Notes under the pieces: model-generated
Told to the model about the DNA's origin: nothing
What the model saw: only the letters and a program-made list of their open reading frames with translations
Databases searched by the model: none
Shown: in pieces, positions 35,310 to 44,832 of the stretch
How positions within the stretch are numbered: position 1 is the first letter of the stretch
Layout of the letters: every line of letters begins with the position of its first letter
NCBI RefSeq assembly: GCF_009362785.1
Contig: NZ_WHNQ01000014.1
Coordinates: 1-64,000 of the forward strand
DNA length: 64,000 bases
Origin: Paraburkholderia atlantica
Lineage (GTDB): Bacteria; Pseudomonadota; Gammaproteobacteria; Burkholderiales; Burkholderiaceae
Reading direction: 5' to 3'
Position numbers and translations under genes: made by a program

Positions 35310-36602
35310 TCAATCGATGCCGTGAAACACCGCGTCGTCCGGGCCGAGGTAGACGGGCGGGCGCCACGTGGCATCGCGCATCGAATGCTGGACCTGTTTG
35401 TCGACGCCGAGCAGTACCGCGAAAATCGCCATCCGCACCGGAATGCCGTTGTCGGTCTGGCGGAAAATCGCGAGCCGTGAATCGTGATTGAGGTCGGTGC
35501 TCAGATCGTTCGCGCCGGGGCGGCTGTCGCGCGGCAGCGGGTGCATGATCAGCGTGTCGGCGCCGCACATGCTATCGACGAGCGCCTGGTTGATCTGGAA
35601 GTCGGGCGTGTAGCCTTCGAACGACTCGTCGGTGAAGCGCTCCTTCTGGATGCGCGTCGCATACACGACGTCGGCGCCGCGCAGACCGGTGCGCAGGTCG
35701 TGCGTCTGTTCGATCACGTGACCGTTGCGTGAAATCTGCTCGATGATATAGCCCGGCATTTCGAGCATCGGCGGCGAAATCAGCGTGAACTTGATGCCGC
35801 GATAGAGCGCCAGCAGCTTCACGAGCGAATGCACGGTACGTCCGTACTTGAGATCGCCGACCAGAGCGATATGCGCGCCGTCGACGATCTTGCCCAGGCG
35901 CGAGAACTCACGCTGGATCGTGTACAGATCGAGCAGCGCCTGGCTCGGATGCTCGCCGGGACCGTCGCCGCCGTTGATCACCGGCACGTTGGTCGCGCGC
36001 GCGAATTCGGCCACCGAGCCTTGCTCCGGGTGGCGGATCACCAGCGCGTCGACATAGCCGCTCATCACGCGGCTCGTGTCGTAGATCGATTCGCCCTTCG
36101 CCATCGACGAAAACGTGAAGCCGGTCGTGTCGCACACCGAGCCGCCGAGCCGGCAGAACGCCGCGCCGAAGCTCACGCGGGTGCGCGTGCTCGCCTCGAA
36201 GAACAGATTGCCGAGCACCGCGCCTTCGAGCACGCGCGAGATTTTGCGGCGCCGGGCGATCGGCTGCATGATGTCGGCGACGCGAAAGAGCGCCTCGACC
36301 GAGTCGCGCGAAAACTGATCGACCGACAGCAACTGCGGCTTGCCCTCGAACAGCATCTGACTTGCAAGCGATTGCGAGTCTACGCTTTGCGTATATCCTT
36401 CGCCCGGCTCCGCGTTCGCGACGATCTCCGACACGAAACGCTCGACGATTTCCGGCATCGCCCGCGATTCCTGCGAGTCGTCCGGCAGCAGCCATGTATC
36501 CAGCGCCCGGCGCGACACGCCGATGCGGTTAGCGAACGTATCGCGCGTCATGTTCAGGCGACGCATCGCATCGCGTAGGAAGGCTTGTTGCGGAACGCTC
36601 AT
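35310..36602 (-). CDS. Aspartate carbamoyltransferase with N-terminal helix-turn-helix extension
   Basis: The enzyme part (about 75-430) joins carbamoyl phosphate and aspartate in pyrimidine synthesis: FFEASTRTRVSFG (STRTR at 138-142), the loop SSMAKGESIYDTSRVMSGY, GEHPSQALLDLYTI and MHPLPR. The first 60 residues (FLRDAMRRLNMTRDTFANRIGVSRRALDTWLLPDDSQ, read in parts) look like an XRE-type helix-turn-helix. The 430 residues exceed the usual 300-350. I chose the ATG at 36602; the frame upstream has no protein-like sequence. No dihydroorotase gene is adjacent. This may be a second, specialised carbamoyltransferase. Confidence 0.88.
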   Translation of the reverse strand: MSVPQQAFLRDAMRRLNMTRDTFANRIGVSRRALDTWLLPDDSQESRAMPEIVERFVSEIVANAEPGEGYTQSVDSQSLASQMLFEGKPQLLSVDQFSRDSVEALFRVADIMQPIARRRKISRVLEGAVLGNLFFEASTRTRVSFGAAFCRLGGSVCDTTGFTFSSMAKGESIYDTSRVMSGYVDALVIRHPEQGSVAEFARATNVPVINGGDGPGEHPSQALLDLYTIQREFSRLGKIVDGAHIALVGDLKYGRTVHSLVKLLALYRGIKFTLISPPMLEMPGYIIEQISRNGHVIEQTHDLRTGLRGADVVYATRIQKERFTDESFEGYTPDFQINQALVDSMCGADTLIMHPLPRDSRPGANDLSTDLNHDSRLAIFRQTDNGIPVRMAIFAVLLGVDKQVQHSMRDATWRPPVYLGPDDAVFHGID

Positions 36603-37041
36603 GAGGGCACCTGTCGCAAGTGTGGGGGTCGGCGGGAGTAAGACAGCAAAACGCGTTGATGTACGCGGTGCGTATATTAGTTTCCGGCGCGTAGATGTCA
36701 AGCGTTTTCCTGCGCGAGTTGCTTCGTGAGGCGCCGAAGGCCCCGCGGCGCGGGTTTCGCGGTTACACTGCGGTGCATGCACTCCGGCCCTATGTTCCCG
36801 CTCCGTTCGTCGACCTTCGCCCGCGCCGCTCTGGCGAGCGCGGCGGTCGCACGCGCGAACGGTGTTTCGCGTAACGTCGGCGCCAAAGCCAAAAAACAGC
36901 CGCTCATCTGACCGGAGCGCGCAGTTCCGTCGTCAGATGTGCGACGGAACGACCGGTCGACCGCCCGCCTGCGGCCTTCTCCTGTGTTCTCCCTCGCACC
37001 GCTGACCCGCATTCGATACGGTCGTCATCGAGGTAGAAAAC
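36603..37041. other. 439-base intergenic region
   Basis: It separates the carbamoyltransferase gene (minus) from the DapA-family gene (plus) and holds both promoters. A short open frame from 36777 (MHSGPMFPLRSSTFARAAL, 44 residues) lacks a ribosome site and is not called. The AT-rich patch around 36650-36700 (GTATATTAG) is a possible promoter for the minus-strand gene. Confidence 0.55.
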
Positions 37042-37950
37042 ATGTCTGATCTCTCGGGTATCTGGATTCCGCTGATCACGCCGTTCGCCGACGGCGCCGT
37101 CGATCACGCCGCGTTGCGCGCGCTGGTGCGCCGCTATGCGGACGCCGGCGTGGCCGGGCTCGTCGCGCTCGGCACGGCCGGCGAGCCCGCCACACTCGAC
37201 GCCGCCGAACAGGACGCCGTGCTCGCGACGATTCTCGACGCCGCACAGGCCCACGCCAACGCCGCGAACGCCACCGACGCGCAGCGACGCCCGCTGCCGG
37301 TGCTGGTCGGCGTCTCGGGCAATCACACCGCGAGCATGCGCGCACGGATCGAGCAGCTGAATCCGTTGCCGATTGCCGGCGTGCTGATCGCCGCGCCGTA
37401 TTACACGCGGCCCGCGCAGGACGGCATCGTCGCGCACTTCAGCGCGCTAGCCGACGCGAGCGCGCATCCGGTCGTGCTTTACGACATTCCGCAGCGCACC
37501 GGGGTGCGGCTGGAACTCGACACGCTGCTGACGCTCGCCGCGCATCCGCGAATCCAGGCGATCAAGGATTGCGCCGGTTCGCTCGACACGACGCTCGCGC
37601 TGATTCGCGACGGCCGTCTGCAGGTGCTCGCCGGCAACGACATCGAGGTCTTCTCGACGGTGTGCGCGGGTGGCAGTGGGGCGATCGCGGCGTCCGCGCA
37701 TTGGCGGCCCGAGCGTTTCGTCGCGCTGTACCAAGCGTTGACGGAGGGCCGGCTCGACGAAGGACGGCGCATTTTTCACGCGCTCCTGCCGCAGATCCGG
37801 CTCGCTTTCGCGGAACCGAATCCCGCGCCGGTGAAGGCGCTGCTCGCGGCGACGGGGTGGGTGCGCAACGAATTGCGATTGCCGATGACGCGCGCGAGCG
37901 AGGCGTTGACCGAACGGCTCGCGGCGTTGGGAGAGACGCCGCTTAGATAG
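37042..37950 (+). CDS. Dihydrodipicolinate synthase-family aldolase (DapA-like)
   Basis: A 302-residue class I aldolase of the DapA/NAL family. The Schiff-base Lys175 is in IQAIKDCAG and Tyr147 in VVLYDIPQRTG; the 2-oxoacid motif is GTAGEPATL (usually GTTGE). The family includes DapA, N-acetylneuraminate lyase and sugar-acid aldolases; no neighbour fixes the substrate. Its end overlaps the convergent GGDEF-EAL gene by 8 bases. Confidence 0.9.
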   Translation: MSDLSGIWIPLITPFADGAVDHAALRALVRRYADAGVAGLVALGTAGEPATLDAAEQDAVLATILDAAQAHANAANATDAQRRPLPVLVGVSGNHTASMRARIEQLNPLPIAGVLIAAPYYTRPAQDGIVAHFSALADASAHPVVLYDIPQRTGVRLELDTLLTLAAHPRIQAIKDCAGSLDTTLALIRDGRLQVLAGNDIEVFSTVCAGGSGAIAASAHWRPERFVALYQALTEGRLDEGRRIFHALLPQIRLAFAEPNPAPVKALLAATGWVRNELRLPMTRASEALTERLAALGETPLR

Positions 37951-40027
37951 ACACTCCGCTCGCGGCGATCATTCTGCTGCGGAGCATGGCGCCGAAGTCT
38001 TCGGCGCTGACCGGCTTGCCGAGCAGATAGCCCTGCATTTCGTCGCACATCATCGAGCGCAGCTTGTCGAGCTGCGACTGGGTCTCGACGCCCTCGGCGA
38101 CCACGTCCATTTCGAGCGAGTGCGCGAGCGCGATGATCGCCGACACGATCGCGCTGCCCGCCGCGCCGTTCGCGTCGAGACCATGGGTGAAGAAGCGGTC
38201 GATCTTCAGCTGCTTCACCTGAAAGCGCTGCAGATACGCGAGGCTCGAATAGCCGGTGCCGAAGTCGTCGATCGAGATGTCGAAGCCGCTCGCCTGAAAC
38301 GCGCGGATCACGTCGACGGTGCGCGCGGCGTCCTGCATCGCGACGCTCTCGGTGATCTCGAACATGATCTGCTCGCACGCGACGCCCTCGGTCCTGACGA
38401 TTTCGAGGATCGTCTCGACGAGGTCCGGCTGCAGCAATTGACGCGGCGACAGATTGATCGCCACCTTCATCGCCGGCAGGCCCTGTTCGATCCAGCCGCG
38501 AATGCGCCGGCAGGTTTCGCGCACGACCCAGTAACCGATCTGCACGATCTGCCCTGAGCGCTCGGCGACCGGGATGAATTCGGCCGGCGTCAGTGCGCCC
38601 AGCTCTGGATCGTGAAGGCGGATCAGCGCCTCGGCGCCTGCGAGTGCGTCGCCGCCGCGCTGAAACTTGGGTTGGAACACCAGCGAAAAGCGCTCATTCG
38701 CGAACGCGTCGTGCAGCACTTGCTGGATCTGCAGCGTGCGCGTGGCGGCCTCGTTCATGCTGCGCTCGAAGAAGCGGTAGGTGCCGCGGCCCGCGCGCTT
38801 CGCTTCGTACATTGCGGCGTCCGCGTGCTGGAGCAGCGTCTCGACGCTGTCGCCATCGCGCGGATAGAGCGCGATCCCGATGCTCGGCATTACCTGCAGC
38901 GGTTGTTCGTCGCTCCACGTGCCTTGGCGCATCCGCTCGAGCACGCCGTCGGCGAGCGCGGCGGCGTCGTCGCCGCTCGTGAGATGTTCCGCGAGCACGA
39001 CGAACTCGTCGCCGCCGAGCCGCGCGACGGTGTCGCTCGAACGCACGCATTGCTGCAGGCGTTGCGCGAAGGCGGACAGCACCGCGTCGCCGGCCGAGTG
39101 ACCGAGCGAATCGTTGATCGTCTTGAAGCCGTCGAGATCCATGAACAGCACCGCGAACGACGTACGCTGGCGGCGCGCGCCGCTAATCGCGCGTTCGATC
39201 CGCTCGGTCAGCGTCGCGCGGTTCGGCAGGCCCGTCAACGCGTCGAGCGTCGCGAGCCGCACGATCTGGCCGTTCAGCTTCGACACCGCGCCGAGCAGGA
39301 AAGTGGTGCGCACGTCGAAGCGCGACAGCATCAGCGTGACGATCAGCACCGCGAACGTCAGCAGGATCACCGCGGTGGCCAGCCATTGCGCGTCCATGTC
39401 GTTGGCCGCGCCGCAGATCGCACCGGGCGCGAAATCCGCGGCTGCCATGGCCGTGTAGTGCATGCCGCTGATCGCGACGCCCATCACCAGCGCCGCGGCC
39501 AGACGCTTGCGCGCGATATGACGCTCGTGTTCGTTGCTGAGCGCGCGCGCCATCCACAGCGCGGCGCTAGACGCACCGATCGCGATCGTGATCGAGGCCG
39601 CGAACCACACAGGCTGGTAGTGGATGGCGGGCGCCATGCGCAGCGCCGCCATCCCGGTGTAGTGCATGCCGGCGATACCGATTCCCATCACCACGCCGCC
39701 CGCCAGCAGCCGGGCCGGCGTCAGGCGCTGCTGGGTCGTCAGGAAGAGCGCCAGATAGGAAGCGCCGATCGCGAGGGCCAGCGAATAGGCGGTCAACCCG
39801 AGGTCATAGCCGAGCGGGATCGGCAGCGAGAACGCGAGCATCGCGACGAAGTGCATCGACCAGATGCCGACGCCGAGCGCGAGCGCGCCGCCGAGCCGCC
39901 ATGCCTGCCGCCGGCGCGCCGAGGCGAGCAGGAAGATGCGACCCGTCAGATCGAGCGCGGTGTACGACGCGAGCGTCGCGACCGCGAACGAAATCGCCAC
40001 GAGCCACAGGTTGTAAGAACTATGCAT
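37943..40027 (-). CDS. MHYT-GGDEF-EAL membrane c-di-GMP enzyme
   Basis: The 694-residue protein has seven N-terminal membrane helices of the MHYT sensor (residues about 1-240) with metal-binding MHFV, MHYT and MHYT motifs, thought to sense O2, CO or NO through bound copper. The cyclase domain keeps GGDEF at 338-342 and an RxxD I-site (RSSD). The phosphodiesterase domain keeps EAL at 466-468 (AEALIRL), DDFGTGYSSL and EGVET. Both active sites look intact, so the net output cannot be told from sequence. It stands alone, convergent with the DapA-family gene. Confidence 0.94.
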   Translation of the reverse strand: MHSSYNLWLVAISFAVATLASYTALDLTGRIFLLASARRRQAWRLGGALALGVGIWSMHFVAMLAFSLPIPLGYDLGLTAYSLALAIGASYLALFLTTQQRLTPARLLAGGVVMGIGIAGMHYTGMAALRMAPAIHYQPVWFAASITIAIGASSAALWMARALSNEHERHIARKRLAAALVMGVAISGMHYTAMAAADFAPGAICGAANDMDAQWLATAVILLTFAVLIVTLMLSRFDVRTTFLLGAVSKLNGQIVRLATLDALTGLPNRATLTERIERAISGARRQRTSFAVLFMDLDGFKTINDSLGHSAGDAVLSAFAQRLQQCVRSSDTVARLGGDEFVVLAEHLTSGDDAAALADGVLERMRQGTWSDEQPLQVMPSIGIALYPRDGDSVETLLQHADAAMYEAKRAGRGTYRFFERSMNEAATRTLQIQQVLHDAFANERFSLVFQPKFQRGGDALAGAEALIRLHDPELGALTPAEFIPVAERSGQIVQIGYWVVRETCRRIRGWIEQGLPAMKVAINLSPRQLLQPDLVETILEIVRTEGVACEQIMFEITESVAMQDAARTVDVIRAFQASGFDISIDDFGTGYSSLAYLQRFQVKQLKIDRFFTHGLDANGAAGSAIVSAIIALAHSLEMDVVAEGVETQSQLDKLRSMMCDEMQGYLLGKPVSAEDFGAMLRSRMIAASGVSI

Positions 40028-40180
40028 GTTGGGTCCGCCGCGCGAGGAATGCGGCTTGACATCTTATCGGCACTTTTCCAATTTTGTTTAACTAATTTGC
40101 GCCTGGCTAACAGGGGCCAAAACGGGCTCGCGGCAGAGGGCGGATACCGCGCTGGACGGCGTGCCGAAGTGCGGACCGCG

Positions 40181-40636
40181 CTAGGCGGCGGAGCGCGGAT
40201 CGGACGACGGATCGGCGTCCTGACGGCTGAGTGCGAAACCCTCGTCGAGCCAGCCGGTGACACCGCCCGCCATCAGTTTGACGGGCCGCCCGAGCTGGGC
40301 GAGCCGCAGTGCGCCGCGCGCCGCGCCGTTGCAGTGCGGGCCCGCGCAGTAGGTGACGAACAGCGTGTCCGGCGCATAAGCCGCGAGCTTCGACGCGACG
40401 ATCTTGCCGTGCGGCAAATTCAGCGCGCCTGGTACGTGGCCCTGCGCGAACAGCGCGGGACTGCGCACGTCGAGCAGCACGAAGCCGGGCGCGCCGCTCG
40501 CGAGCGCGGCGTGGACGTCGGCGCAATCGGTTTCGAAGCGCAGCGACGCGTGGAAGTGCGCGATCGCGTCGGCGCTGTCGGCGGCGGGGATCGCGGTGAC
40601 GGCGTTCGCGGCGGTGGTGAGGTTGTCGTGAGTCAT
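40181..40636 (-). CDS. Rhodanese-like sulfurtransferase
   Basis: A 151-residue single rhodanese domain: VLLDVRSPALFAQGHVPGALNLPHGKI and the active loop with Cys97 in YCAGPHCNGAARGAL (second Cys at 102). It would transfer sulfane sulfur or act as a phosphatase-like thiol carrier. It is divergent from the FtrA-type regulator, a pairing that suggests joint regulation. Confidence 0.92.
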   Translation of the reverse strand: MTHDNLTTAANAVTAIPAADSADAIAHFHASLRFETDCADVHAALASGAPGFVLLDVRSPALFAQGHVPGALNLPHGKIVASKLAAYAPDTLFVTYCAGPHCNGAARGALRLAQLGRPVKLMAGGVTGWLDEGFALSRQDADPSSDPRSAA

Positions 40637-40744
40637 GGCAAGGAACGAGAAGTTGATCGGGTGGTCTGGTAGCCGAGTCGATTATGACGAGCGGCTTGTC
40701 ACCCGGTAAGTGGCGTGATCGTCAAACTTCGGTAACATCGCGCC

Positions 40745-41704
40745 ATGCACAATCATCTCGTCGTCGCTCTGGCCTATGACCGGCTCTGCACCTTCGAATT
40801 CGGCTGCGTGACCGAACTGTTCGCACTCGAGCGTCCCGAGCTCGGCGTGCCATGGTATCGCTTCGCGGTCTGCGCGGGCGAGCCCGGTCCGATCCGCGCG
40901 GCGGGCGGCATCACGCTGGCCGCGCCGTACACGCTGCGGCTGCTCGCGAGCGCCGACACGATCGTGATTCCGGGTTGGCGCGATGCCGACGAACTGCCGC
41001 CGGCCGCGCTGCTGCGCAGGCTTCGCGCAGCCTACGAGCGCGGCGCGCGGCTGTGCTCGATCTGCTCGGGCGTGTTCGTGCTCGCGGCGGCCGGCGTGCT
41101 CGACGGCAAGACCGTGACGACCCATTGGCGCTACGCGGACAAGTTGCAGCAGCGCTACCCGCAACTGCGCGTGCAGCCTGACGCGCTGTACGTCGATGAA
41201 GGGCAGGTGATCACGTCGGCGGGATCGGCGGCCGGGCTCGACATGCTGCTGCATCTGGTGCGACGCGATCATGGCAGCGCGGTCGCGAATCGGGTCGCGC
41301 AACGGCTCGTGGTGCCGCCGCATCGCGAGGGTGGTCAGGCGCAGTTCGTGCCGCGTCCGATGCCGCACGACGAAAGCGGACGTATCGCGAAGCTGATGGA
41401 CTGGGTGCGCAGCCATGCCGCCGAGCCGCATACGCTGCACTCGCTAGCCGGGCGCGCGGCAATGAGCCCGCGCACGCTGCAACGGCAGTTCCGCGACGCG
41501 ACCGGCATGGCGCCTTATGAATGGCTCGTCAGGGAGCGTGTCGCACTTGCCCGTGAGTTGCTCGAAGCGGCGACGCCGTTGCCGATGGCGCGCGTCGCCG
41601 AGCTGGCGGGGTTCGGGTCGGAGGAGTCGTTGCGGCGGCATTTTCGCCGGATCGCGTTGACGAGTCCGGGGGCGTATCGGCGCAGGTTTGGCGGGGAGGG
41701 ATGA
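40745..41704 (+). CDS. ftrA: GlxA/FtrA-family AraC-type transcriptional regulator
   Basis: The 319-residue protein joins an N-terminal DJ-1/PfpI-like domain (about 1-185, nucleophile-elbow Cys in ARLCSICSGVFVLAAAGVLDG) to a C-terminal AraC helix-turn-helix (about 215-315: LAGRAAMSPRTLQRQFRDATG and VAELAGFGSEESLRRHFRR). It matches FtrA-type activators. It is divergent from the rhodanese gene, 108 bases away, its probable target. Confidence 0.92.
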   Translation: MHNHLVVALAYDRLCTFEFGCVTELFALERPELGVPWYRFAVCAGEPGPIRAAGGITLAAPYTLRLLASADTIVIPGWRDADELPPAALLRRLRAAYERGARLCSICSGVFVLAAAGVLDGKTVTTHWRYADKLQQRYPQLRVQPDALYVDEGQVITSAGSAAGLDMLLHLVRRDHGSAVANRVAQRLVVPPHREGGQAQFVPRPMPHDESGRIAKLMDWVRSHAAEPHTLHSLAGRAAMSPRTLQRQFRDATGMAPYEWLVRERVALARELLEAATPLPMARVAELAGFGSEESLRRHFRRIALTSPGAYRRRFGGEG

Positions 41705-41812
41705 GCGCGCGCGGACCGCGGCCGCATCGCCCAGCCGACGCCGATCACGGCGCTCGTCGTGACCGCGATCAACGACGTGCTCGACACGCAGGGTTCGCTG
41801 CATCCGCACTGA
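41705..41812 (+). pseudogene. Possible gene remnant after ftrA
   Basis: The frame directly after the ftrA stop has no start codon but reads as a plausible protein end: IAQPTPITALVVTAINDVLDTQGSLHPH and a stop at 41810-41812. It resembles the C-terminal helix of a dehydrogenase of the ketopantoate-reductase type (TPI/TPV...AL motif). It may be the last piece of a deleted gene. The similarity is by eye and weak. Confidence 0.25.
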
Positions 41813-41897
41813 ACCCGCATTGAATTCGCGGCACGCGCCGAGGTCACAGCAGCAGGCATGGAGCTCTCGTCGAGCTTGCTCATTCAGGGAACCCGCT

Positions 41898-43115
41898 ATG
41901 TCCGACGTCGCAAAGATCATCGCCAGTTTCAACGCCGGGCGCGACCCCGAACGGCTCGCGATGAAATACAAAGCCATGCGCGGCTCGCCGTTCGTGTTTC
42001 TGCGCGGCACCTGTCATCTTTTCTACCAGCGTCTGCCGCACGCGAACGTGCTCGACGACGCGCCGCACGTGTGGATCTGCGGCGACATGCATTTCGAAAA
42101 TTTCGGCAGCTACAAGGGCGACAATCGCCTCGTCTACTTCGACAACAACGACTTCGACGAAGCCTGTCTCGCCCCGGCTCCGTACGAACTCGTGCGTCTG
42201 TTGACGAGCGTGCTGGTCGGCGCGGCCGACCTGAAGCTGAGCCGCGCTGAAGCGCTCGCGCTATGCCACACCGCGCTCGATGCCTACGGCGCCGCGCTCG
42301 CGTACGGCAAGTCGCGCTGGATCGAAGCGGAGACCGCGACCGGCATGGTCCGCGATCTGTTCGTCGCGCTCGCGAGCCGCACGCGCGCCGCGCATCTGGA
42401 CCGGCGCACCGTGCTCAAAGGCAAGACGCGCATGCTGAAGGTCGACGGCAAGAAAGCGCTGCCGGTCAGCGATGAAAGACGCGCGGCGGTCGTGCAGTTC
42501 ATGCGGCAGTTCGCTGCGACGGAGCCGAATCCCGATTTCTACCGCACGCTCGATGTCGCGCGACGCATCGCGGGCACGGGCAGCCTCGGTGTCGATCGCT
42601 ACGTGATTCTGGTCGAGGGCAAGGGCTCGCCCGATGGCAACTATCTGATCGATCTGAAACAGGCGCTGTCATCGTCGGTCAGTGCGCACGTGACGGCAAC
42701 GCAGCCGCAGTGGCACACCGAAGCGCAGCGTGTCGTCGAAGTGCAGCGGCGCAATCAGGCGGTCTCGCAGGCCTTTTTGCACGCGGTCGAATTCAACCAG
42801 CGCTCGTATGTGCTGCGGAGTCTGCAGCCGTCGGAAGATCGCGTCGCGCTTGCCGACTGGGACGGCAAGCTGCCGCGGCTCGCAGCGGTGATCAACAGCA
42901 TGGCCGAGTTGAGCGCGTGGGCGCATCTGCGCAGCGGGGGGCGGCAGAAGTCGGCGATCGCGGATGATCTGATTGCGTTTGGCAGTCGGCGCGATTGGCA
43001 ACTGCCGTTGATCGATCTGGCGACGCAGTGTGAGGCGCAGGTCGCGGCGGATTGGAAGGCTTATTGCGAAGCTTATGACCGAGGGAGTGTCGAGGCGAGC
43101 GGCGCGGGCGAGTAA
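41898..43115 (+). CDS. DUF2252-family kinase-like protein
   Basis: The 405-residue protein is of the DUF2252 family: SPFVFLRGTCHLFY, the kinase-like GDMHFENFGSYKG with YFDNNDFDEACLAP, and LGVDRYVILVEGKG. The H-x-E-N-F-G and D-x-N-D-F-D pattern resembles the catalytic loops of aminoglycoside-phosphotransferase folds. The true reaction is unknown. The ATG at 41898 is preceded by CAGGGAA. It is alone on the plus strand, convergent with the carboxylate transporter. Confidence 0.88.
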   Translation: MSDVAKIIASFNAGRDPERLAMKYKAMRGSPFVFLRGTCHLFYQRLPHANVLDDAPHVWICGDMHFENFGSYKGDNRLVYFDNNDFDEACLAPAPYELVRLLTSVLVGAADLKLSRAEALALCHTALDAYGAALAYGKSRWIEAETATGMVRDLFVALASRTRAAHLDRRTVLKGKTRMLKVDGKKALPVSDERRAAVVQFMRQFAATEPNPDFYRTLDVARRIAGTGSLGVDRYVILVEGKGSPDGNYLIDLKQALSSSVSAHVTATQPQWHTEAQRVVEVQRRNQAVSQAFLHAVEFNQRSYVLRSLQPSEDRVALADWDGKLPRLAAVINSMAELSAWAHLRSGGRQKSAIADDLIAFGSRRDWQLPLIDLATQCEAQVAADWKAYCEAYDRGSVEASGAGE

Positions 43116-43301
43116 ACCATCTTCGTATTGCCGCCCGGCCAGAGCGTCAGCGCCGCGGACGGCGTCGCGGCGATCGGCGGCGCTCGATGACGACCGGCGA
43201 GGTTGCGCGAGTCAGGCCCGCTCGCGATTGACGAAGCGGGAAGCGCAACAGGATCACGTGTGCGCGAGCCGTACGGTCCGCGCGTCGAAAGTCGCGTTGT
43301 C

Positions 43302-44780
43302 TCATACGTGGCCCAGCACCTTCCACCAAAGCGGCCCAACCACCAGCCAGGCGACCATGTAAAACAGGCTCATCAAAAAGCCCGCCTTCCACCATTCGCC
43401 TTGGGTCACGTAGCCCGCGCCGAACATGACCGGCCCGGAGCCGATTCCATATTGCGTCAGGCAACCGTTCACATTGCTCAGGATGCCGAGCGAGACCGCG
43501 GCGACGAAGGGCGGGACGCCGGCGGCGACCATCAGCGCCATCGAAAGTGGAAACAGCGCGCTGATATGCGCGGTGGCGCTGGCAAAAAAGTAGTGAATGT
43601 AAACATAGATCGCCGCCACCAGCATATAGACGGCCAGCATCGGAAAGCCCGCGAGATGCGCGCCGAATTCCTTGCCGAACCAGGCCACCATGCCGTACTC
43701 GTTGAGCTTGGAGGCCAGCATGATGAGCAGGCCGATCCAGATCATCGTGTCCCAGGCGGACTTCTCGTTCAGCGCATCCTGCCAGGTCAGCACGCCGCTG
43801 ATGAACAGCAACGAAACGCCGATCGCCGCCGCGAGCGTCGCGCCGATGCCGATATCGTCGCCGAACACCCACAGCACCAGCAAGCCGACGAAGATGCACG
43901 CCATGATGATTTCTTTGACCGAGATGGAGCCCATCGTTGCGAGCTCTCGTTGCGCGAGATCGGTCGCATCGGGGGTGCGTCTGACGTGCGGCGGGGCGAT
44001 CCACAGCATCGCGATCGGAATCACGGCGAGGCACAAAAGACCGGGGATCGACGCCGCCAGCGCCCAGTCGAGCCAGCTGATCGAGACGCCCTGGTCCGCG
44101 GCCAGCTTGACCACCAGCGGATTGCCCGCCATCGCCGTGATGAACATGCCCGCCGTGATGATGTTCGCGTGAAAGGCGCAGAGAATCAGATAGAGTCCCA
44201 CCTTCGCGCGAGATTCCGGATCGTCGGCGTGACTGCCCAGCACTTCGGAAATCGCTCGCGTGATCGGCAGCATCACGCCGCCCGCGCGCGCGGTGATGCT
44301 CGGCATCGCCGGGGAGATCACGAGTTCGGTCAACACGAGCCCGTAGCCGAGTCCCGTCGTGCGCTTTCCCAGCGATCGCATGAACAGAAGCGCGATGCGG
44401 CGGCCAAGGCCGGTCTTGATCACGCCGCGCGAAATGAAAAACGCCAGCATCACGAGCCAGACGAGGTCGGTGCCGGTGGATCGGGTGACGTCGGCGAACG
44501 TCAGGACGCCGACCAGCACACCGATGGTCGAGCCGATGATGGCAACCACCGACATCGGCAGCGGGGCGGTCATGATCCCCGCAATGGTCGCGACGAACAC
44601 GGCGAACATATGCCACGCCTTCGGCTGCAGGCCGGCGGGCGCGGGCAAAAACCACAGCACGAGGCCGACCGCGATCGGTACCAGATATTTCCAGATGCCC
44701 GCCGGCAGTCCGACCGACGGCTTCGGCGTGGCGGGCGGGGAGCTGGTGGGCTGTGAAACCTTGGCAGGTGTGGGAGCCAT
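43302..44780 (-). CDS. DASS-family dicarboxylate/citrate transporter (CitT-like)
   Basis: The 492-residue inner-membrane protein has about 12-14 hydrophobic segments and the DASS family motifs ISPAMPSITARAGGVMLPI, HANIITAGMFITAMAGNPL and SNVNGCLTQYGIGSGPVMFGAGYV. These transporters exchange or co-transport di- and tricarboxylates with Na+ or another carboxylate. The first 28 residues are a Pro/Ala-rich cytoplasmic tail. It lies 52 bases after the lactate-dehydrogenase-like gene on the same strand, so it may import or export the substrate of that enzyme. Confidence 0.92.
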   Translation of the reverse strand: MAPTPAKVSQPTSSPPATPKPSVGLPAGIWKYLVPIAVGLVLWFLPAPAGLQPKAWHMFAVFVATIAGIMTAPLPMSVVAIIGSTIGVLVGVLTFADVTRSTGTDLVWLVMLAFFISRGVIKTGLGRRIALLFMRSLGKRTTGLGYGLVLTELVISPAMPSITARAGGVMLPITRAISEVLGSHADDPESRAKVGLYLILCAFHANIITAGMFITAMAGNPLVVKLAADQGVSISWLDWALAASIPGLLCLAVIPIAMLWIAPPHVRRTPDATDLAQRELATMGSISVKEIIMACIFVGLLVLWVFGDDIGIGATLAAAIGVSLLFISGVLTWQDALNEKSAWDTMIWIGLLIMLASKLNEYGMVAWFGKEFGAHLAGFPMLAVYMLVAAIYVYIHYFFASATAHISALFPLSMALMVAAGVPPFVAAVSLGILSNVNGCLTQYGIGSGPVMFGAGYVTQGEWWKAGFLMSLFYMVAWLVVGPLWWKVLGHV

Positions 44781-44832
44781 GATGGACCTCGTGCCGGCGT
44801 TGCTGGGTATTTTCGAAGTGCGCGGGAAAGCG

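Noticed and set aside
36777..36911. 44-residue ORF before the DapA-family gene
   Set aside because: No ribosome site and no clear promoter spacing; not enough support to call.
38612..40672. Plus-strand open frame of 686 residues
   Set aside because: Antisense shadow of the MHYT-GGDEF-EAL gene with extreme Arg/Glu/His content.
43203..44756. Plus-strand open frame of 517 residues
   Set aside because: Antisense of the DASS transporter; charged low-complexity sequence.
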